The position numbers and the translations under genes are program-made. Of a stretch of 12,500 nt of DNA, positions 9,692-12,500 are shown in pieces. The stretch is from Chromera velia (Eukaryota > Sar > Chromeraceae). Within the stretch, counting starts at the first letter, position 1, and the number at the start of each line of letters is the position of its first letter. Location of the stretch: assembly GCA_018398765.1 (NCBI GenBank), contig JAHBMJ010005183.1, forward strand, positions 1-12,500. The letters run 5' to 3'. Under the pieces are notes generated by a model. That model did no database searches. It was not told the DNA's origin and worked only from the letters and a program-made list of their open reading frames with translations.

Positions 9692-10380
9692 GATGGCAAG
9701 CTGTTGCTACTGGAGAACTCAAAAGGAAGTTAACCGAACACTCGACGCAAGAACGAGCTTCTCGATCTCTTTCGGTAGGCTTGTGCTGTGAACTCTGCTG
9801 GACGTCAACAGATTTGGTCTGGTGTTAACATCCGAGAAACAATTCCCCAACCACAGCAGATCCCTTTTCACCGAACAACTTTTCGTGTCAACGCGCAAAA
9901 ATTGAGCTGAGCGTAATTTAAATTGCTTGAGGGGCTCTTTTTTGGAAAATGTGGCCTCGTGCGAGCGGTCCGGCTGGACTCTTTTTTTCAATTCGCGTCT
10001 CGGAGGGCAGTCCAGTTGCCATCAGCAGAAAAAAGGCCCCAGTCCTTTGCCATCGTGCATCCACACAAAAGTTGGGGTTGTGCTTCATTTCTTCGATTCG
10101 ACCGCCCAAGGCACTCACCCTCGAGGAGTGTGTCACGTGGGTGCATGCACGTGCTTGTCTTCAACCACTGCAGCATTTCCCCACTCCAGATCGTCTGTGA
10201 GCCTGACAGCGTCCGTTGGTCCCGGCGACTTGAAATAGCAATTGGAGGAGGCCATTCATCCCTTTCCTTGTTTGGGTGAAGCCCTGTCTGACTTTTCTCT
10301 TCGAGAGCGAGTGAGTTGCGTTTTGTGAAGTCCCCGGCAGCACACCGAGTCTTCAGGCGGTAGGCTAGCGTGTGGCCAGG
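9692..10380. promoter_or_regulatory. Divergent intergenic region between H2B and the TMEM151-like gene
   Basis: These 689 bp separate the start codons of two divergently transcribed genes, so both promoters and 5' UTRs probably lie here. Candidate sites by eye are an AT-rich element (TAATTTAAATTG, about 9914-9925), a CACGTG E-box-like palindrome (10134-10139) and the 10-bp palindrome GTGCATGCAC (10141-10150). No convincing TATA box or transcription start could be assigned. Open frames here on either strand show no recognisable protein. Confidence 0.5.
10134..10150. promoter_or_regulatory. CACGTG plus GTGCATGCAC palindromes (possible transcription factor sites)
   Basis: CACGTG (10134-10139) is followed one base later by the perfect palindrome GTGCATGCAC (10141-10150), about 230 bp upstream of the TMEM151-like start codon. 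TGCATGCA-type motifs are known targets of some apicomplexan AP2-family regulators, and CACGTG is a common bHLH/bZIP site. Further TGCATGC copies occur at 10538-10544 and 10675-10681 in intron 1. Use as a binding site here is inference. Confidence 0.3.
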
Positions 10381-10990
10381 ATGGAAGGCCAAAAGATTAA
10401 GTTCCGCACCGGGGAGGATGGAAACCAGGCAGTACAGAAGAAGAGAAGGTGGGGACAGGCCTCTGAGTGGCATGCGCTCTGTCTGTTCCTCACCATCTTC
10501 ATCTACCTGGCAATCGTCGGTTTCGCGGTCAGTCGCCTGCATGCCAAAAGAAAAGCACATGTCTGCCTGCATGACCAGAGAGAAACCGTGTGCCCGTCTA
10601 TCTTGTCTGGCAACAGAAGCCCCGTATGATCATCTGAGTCTCGAACTTGCCAACTCCTCCACCTTGCGGGCGAGTGCATGCGCGTGGGTGTTTGTCGTTG
10701 TCCGTCTACACATGTGTAGGTGGGACGTTGTTCCCTTGCGCTGCCTTCGAAAGAGGGCGCCCGTGAGGGGCCTGAGTGTGACATCCTTTGTATGTATACG
10801 TGTGTAGTCCTTGACTTTCCTCTGCTCTCGTCTTGAATCCGCTGGGTCGGTCGAGAGCACAGCAAAGGATTTTGGGTTGTCGCGCTGAAATCTCTCTGAC
10901 CTTCCCTGACTGCACCCCCTCGTTCCGTCCATTCTGTACATGTGAATGGAGCTTGTACTCTTTAGACCGCGACTGTCTATGTCTGATATA

Positions 10991-11066
<76 letters not shown>

Positions 11067-12500
11067 CTTCGCGAAACAAGCTGTGTAGCACTATTTTGGC
11101 ATGCTGACATCCTGCTTGTCTGGCAGACTCTCTTAACCTCCCATGGAGAATATTGAAAAGATTTCAAATTGCGGTCGCAGTTTCCCTGTTTTTCTGTGCG
11201 CTGTTTCCTTTCTCTTCTTCATTTAGAATGAAAGTGATTCACTCAGAGGCTGGTGTCTGCAGCTTCACCAGAACAGCATGATTGTTCTCTTCTTATTTTT
11301 CAATTGCCTCTCACTCCTCCCCCATTTCCACCCTCTCCCAAAATCAAAAACTGCAGATCTACCAGAGTCTGCGTTTACATACATACATACGTACATACAT
11401 ACATACATAACAAAAAAAAATAAAAAACTGCAGATCTACCAGAGTCTGGTCATGTTCCTGGCTCTTCTGGTTGCGTACGTGTTCTACGTCTTCGAGTGTC
11501 TCTGGCTGTCCAGCGTCGCAAGAGATCTGTGGGTCGTGAAGGATCAGGTGACGTGCTCTGCACTGCTGAGAACCTTGAAGCAGAACCCCCCCAGTCTCCA
11601 CTTCAGAGTCCAGTGCTACCACTTCGAGAACAAAACTGTGAAGGTCAAGGGACCTGACGGGAGAGAGATGGACCATACGGTCAGAAAGAGAGTGAACACG
11701 TACAGCGAAACAGACAAATTCGAGTACGAGAGATGGACCGACGAGTCCGACACTCTCATCGGTCTGAATGCCTTTGGAGTGATGAGGCTGACTTTGGACA
11801 AGTCGCTCCACTACCTCGACAGAGATACTGAGGAAGCGTCAGTCTTTACTTTCATACAGAATTCTTTTTTTTTTGTATGAAAGCAAATGCACGCTCCCCT
11901 ACCTCGACAGAGACACTGAGGGAGCGTCAGTCGTTCTTTACACTCCCGTTTTTCTCTTTGAATGCATTCTTGCGTGGATGGTTACTCTTGTTTTGTTTCT
12001 TCCGGTTGATGGAAGGGAAGGAAGAAGTTGGGAGCGAAGAAGCAGAGTCCTTCATATAGTGTGAGAACATGAACAAAAGTACCAACAGGGGACTTTGCTC
12101 TTCCCATTAAGGAGTCAACCAATGGTCATGAACGTAGAAGGACTTGGCGTTTGCTCGCTTGCTTTCATTTCCTTTCCTTTCGTTTCCTTTCTTTCCTTTC
12201 CCTCCTGGGCTTGGCCCTTACAGAAATGATAGAGAGTGCTGAGTAGTACCTTTCCTCTTCATGCTGGATGATGTATTTGCTGTTTGCGCTAGCACCTATG
12301 TGAGCCCAAAAAGATCTTTTGCTTTTCTCTTCTTTTCTGTTCGCTTGCCTCCGTTGATATATGGCTTCAGGGTGAAGGCCGCGTTCCAGGATCTGCAGGA
12401 CCGCAACAGAGACAGAGACGAGCAGATGGGTTGGTCAGTGAGACACTCTCTGAACCACTTTTTCAACCATACAAGCATAAGCTCGAGAAGAAGTCCATTC
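10381..12500 (+). CDS. TMEM151: TMEM151-family membrane protein, 5' part (runs off the right edge)
   Basis: Preferred exons: 10381-10527, 11227-11283, 11434-11837 and 12371-12500 (open at the window end). Phases agree (0, 0, 2), giving about 246 residues so far. The ATG at 10381 has A at -3, G at +4 and an in-frame TAG at 10366. Exon 1 encodes a basic N-terminus and a first membrane helix (LCLFLTIFIYLAIVGFA). Exon 3 encodes a second helix (SLVMFLALLVAYVFYVFECLW), then a soluble segment with a CYHFE motif, RKRVNTY, FEYERWTDES and LIGLNAFGVMRLT. Exon 4 adds AFQDLQDRNRDRDEQ. This order (two helices, C/SYHY-like motif, RVNT, F-Y...D, LGL...RL) is that of TMEM151 proteins, whose molecular function is poorly known. 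Exon 2 (NESDSLRGWCLQLHQNSMI) is the least certain. An alternative exon 1 end at 10623, using a GTATGA donor, is also phase 0. Both boundaries of exon 3 are duplicated in the flanking introns. Confidence 0.85.
10528..11226 (+). other. Intron 1 of the TMEM151-like gene (699 nt)
   Basis: The GTCAGT donor lies at 10528 and a pyrimidine-rich TTCATTTAG acceptor ends at 11226. The donor word matches the one used at intron 3. It contains a compound CT/GT microsatellite and two TGCATGC motifs. The alternative donor at 10624 would shorten it to 603 nt and add 32 codons to exon 1. Confidence 0.6.
10992..11065. repeat. Compound (TC)n(TG)n microsatellite
   Basis: About 18 CT units (to about 11029) pass directly into about 18 GT units (to 11065), within intron 1 of the TMEM151-like gene. 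Alternating purine-pyrimidine GT runs of this length can adopt Z-DNA, but no role is implied. Confidence 0.9.
11341..11371 (+). repeat. Upstream copy of the exon 3 acceptor boundary (31 bp)
   Basis: Positions 11341-11371 match 11418-11448/9 around the real acceptor, with about one difference: an A-rich stretch, CTGCAG, then ATCTACCAGAGTCTG. The offset across the shared CTGCAG is 77 bp. Splicing to this copy (exon from 11357) would enter another frame and reach a TAA at 11408-11410, so it is probably a decoy or non-productive site. Confidence 0.85.
11377..11410. repeat. ACAT tetranucleotide microsatellite
   Basis: About eight ACAT units, one altered to ACGT, followed by an A-rich run. It lies between the two copies of the acceptor boundary and may have helped the duplication arise. 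Confidence 0.85.
11849..11883. repeat. 10-bp inverted repeat with T-rich loop
   Basis: CTTTCATACA (11849-11858) pairs exactly with TGTATGAAAG (11874-11883) around a 15-base loop that is mostly T. It sits immediately inside intron 3, between the two copies of the exon 3 end, and the hairpin begins only about 11 bases after the donor GT. Confidence 0.8.
11892..11932 (+). repeat. Downstream copy of the exon 3 donor boundary (41 bp)
   Basis: Positions 11892-11932 repeat 11804-11844 at an 88-bp offset, with three differences. The copied block covers the end of exon 3 (SLHYLDRDTEEA codons) and the GTCAGTC donor. The in-frame TGA at 11878 means an exon extended to this second donor would be truncated. 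The three substitutions show that the copies have begun to diverge. Confidence 0.9.
12162..12205. repeat. TTTCC-type pyrimidine repeat
   Basis: Degenerate CTTTC/TTTCC units form an almost pure pyrimidine run (exceptions A at 12167 and G at 12182) within intron 3, about 165 bp upstream of the acceptor and separate from its own tract. Confidence 0.75.

Larger units (their letters stand above)
11284..11433 (+). other. Intron 2 of the TMEM151-like gene (150 nt, stop-free)
   Basis: The donor is a weak GTTCTC at 11284; the acceptor AAACTGCAG ends at 11433. Removal joins exon 2 and exon 3 in phase 0. The intron is exactly 50 codons long and has no in-frame stop, so retention would insert 50 residues just before the second membrane helix, including Ile/His/Thr/Tyr repeats from the ACAT microsatellite. 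It contains a 31-bp copy of its own 3' end and the start of exon 3. Confidence 0.6.
11838..12370 (+). other. Intron 3 of the TMEM151-like gene (533 nt)
   Basis: The GTCAGT donor at 11838 and the GGCTTCAG acceptor ending at 12370 join exons in phase 2, completing an Ala codon (GC|G) before VKAAFQDLQ. Without splicing, the frame ends at a TGA at 11878-11880. The intron holds a second copy of the exon 3 end (11892-11932), a 10-bp inverted repeat and a TTTCC-type pyrimidine repeat at about 12162-12205. Confidence 0.8.

Noticed and set aside
9988-10572. 194-residue minus-strand frame overlapping the divergent promoter region and exon 1 of the TMEM151-like gene
   Set aside because: It is antisense to a recognised exon, has no recognisable domain and has composition unlike the neighbouring genes.
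1-12500. Search for tRNA, rRNA, CRISPR arrays, transposase genes or defence/biosynthetic clusters
   Set aside because: No tRNA-like TTCGA arm in proper context, no regularly spaced repeats with unique spacers and no related gene group was seen; covariance-model scans were not possible here.

Overview
This window is nuclear DNA from a eukaryote, most likely a unicellular alga or protist of the alveolate (chromerid/coccidian) type. The signs are spliceosomal GT-AG introns inside clearly homologous genes, a canonical histone H2B resembling alveolate H2Bs and interrupted by an intron, a TMEM151-family membrane protein, a very long Pro/Ser-rich disordered protein, mid-range base composition and many purine/pyrimidine microsatellites. 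A Chromera-like genome would fit best, but no species can be assigned from the sequence alone.

Layout. Positions 1-365 are AT-rich 3' flank with a TCAAA pentanucleotide repeat and a small perfect hairpin. Positions 366-5923 (minus strand) hold a two-exon gene for an unrecognised protein of about 1540 aa. Its 935-nt intron contains a 344-bp almost pure purine run (pyrimidine in the transcript). Positions 5924-8826 are a 2.9-kb intergenic region dominated by simple repeats, including a 292-bp tandem duplication inside GA-rich DNA; no gene was recognised there. Positions 8827-9691 (minus) hold a complete two-exon histone H2B gene. Positions 9692-10380 are the divergent intergenic region between H2B and the next gene. 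From 10381 to the right edge (plus) is the 5' part of a TMEM151-family gene, with four exons in the preferred model and continuing out of the window.

The three genes show no functional link and no operon-like arrangement; only H2B and the TMEM151-like gene could share a promoter region. No mobile-element genes, CRISPR arrays, tRNAs or rRNAs were seen. The most unusual structure is around exon 3 of the TMEM151-like gene: its acceptor boundary and its donor boundary each have a second, slightly diverged copy in the adjacent intron. I see no convincing new multi-gene system here. The best targets for follow-up are the duplicated splice boundaries, the stop-free 150-nt intron, and the long unassigned disordered protein.
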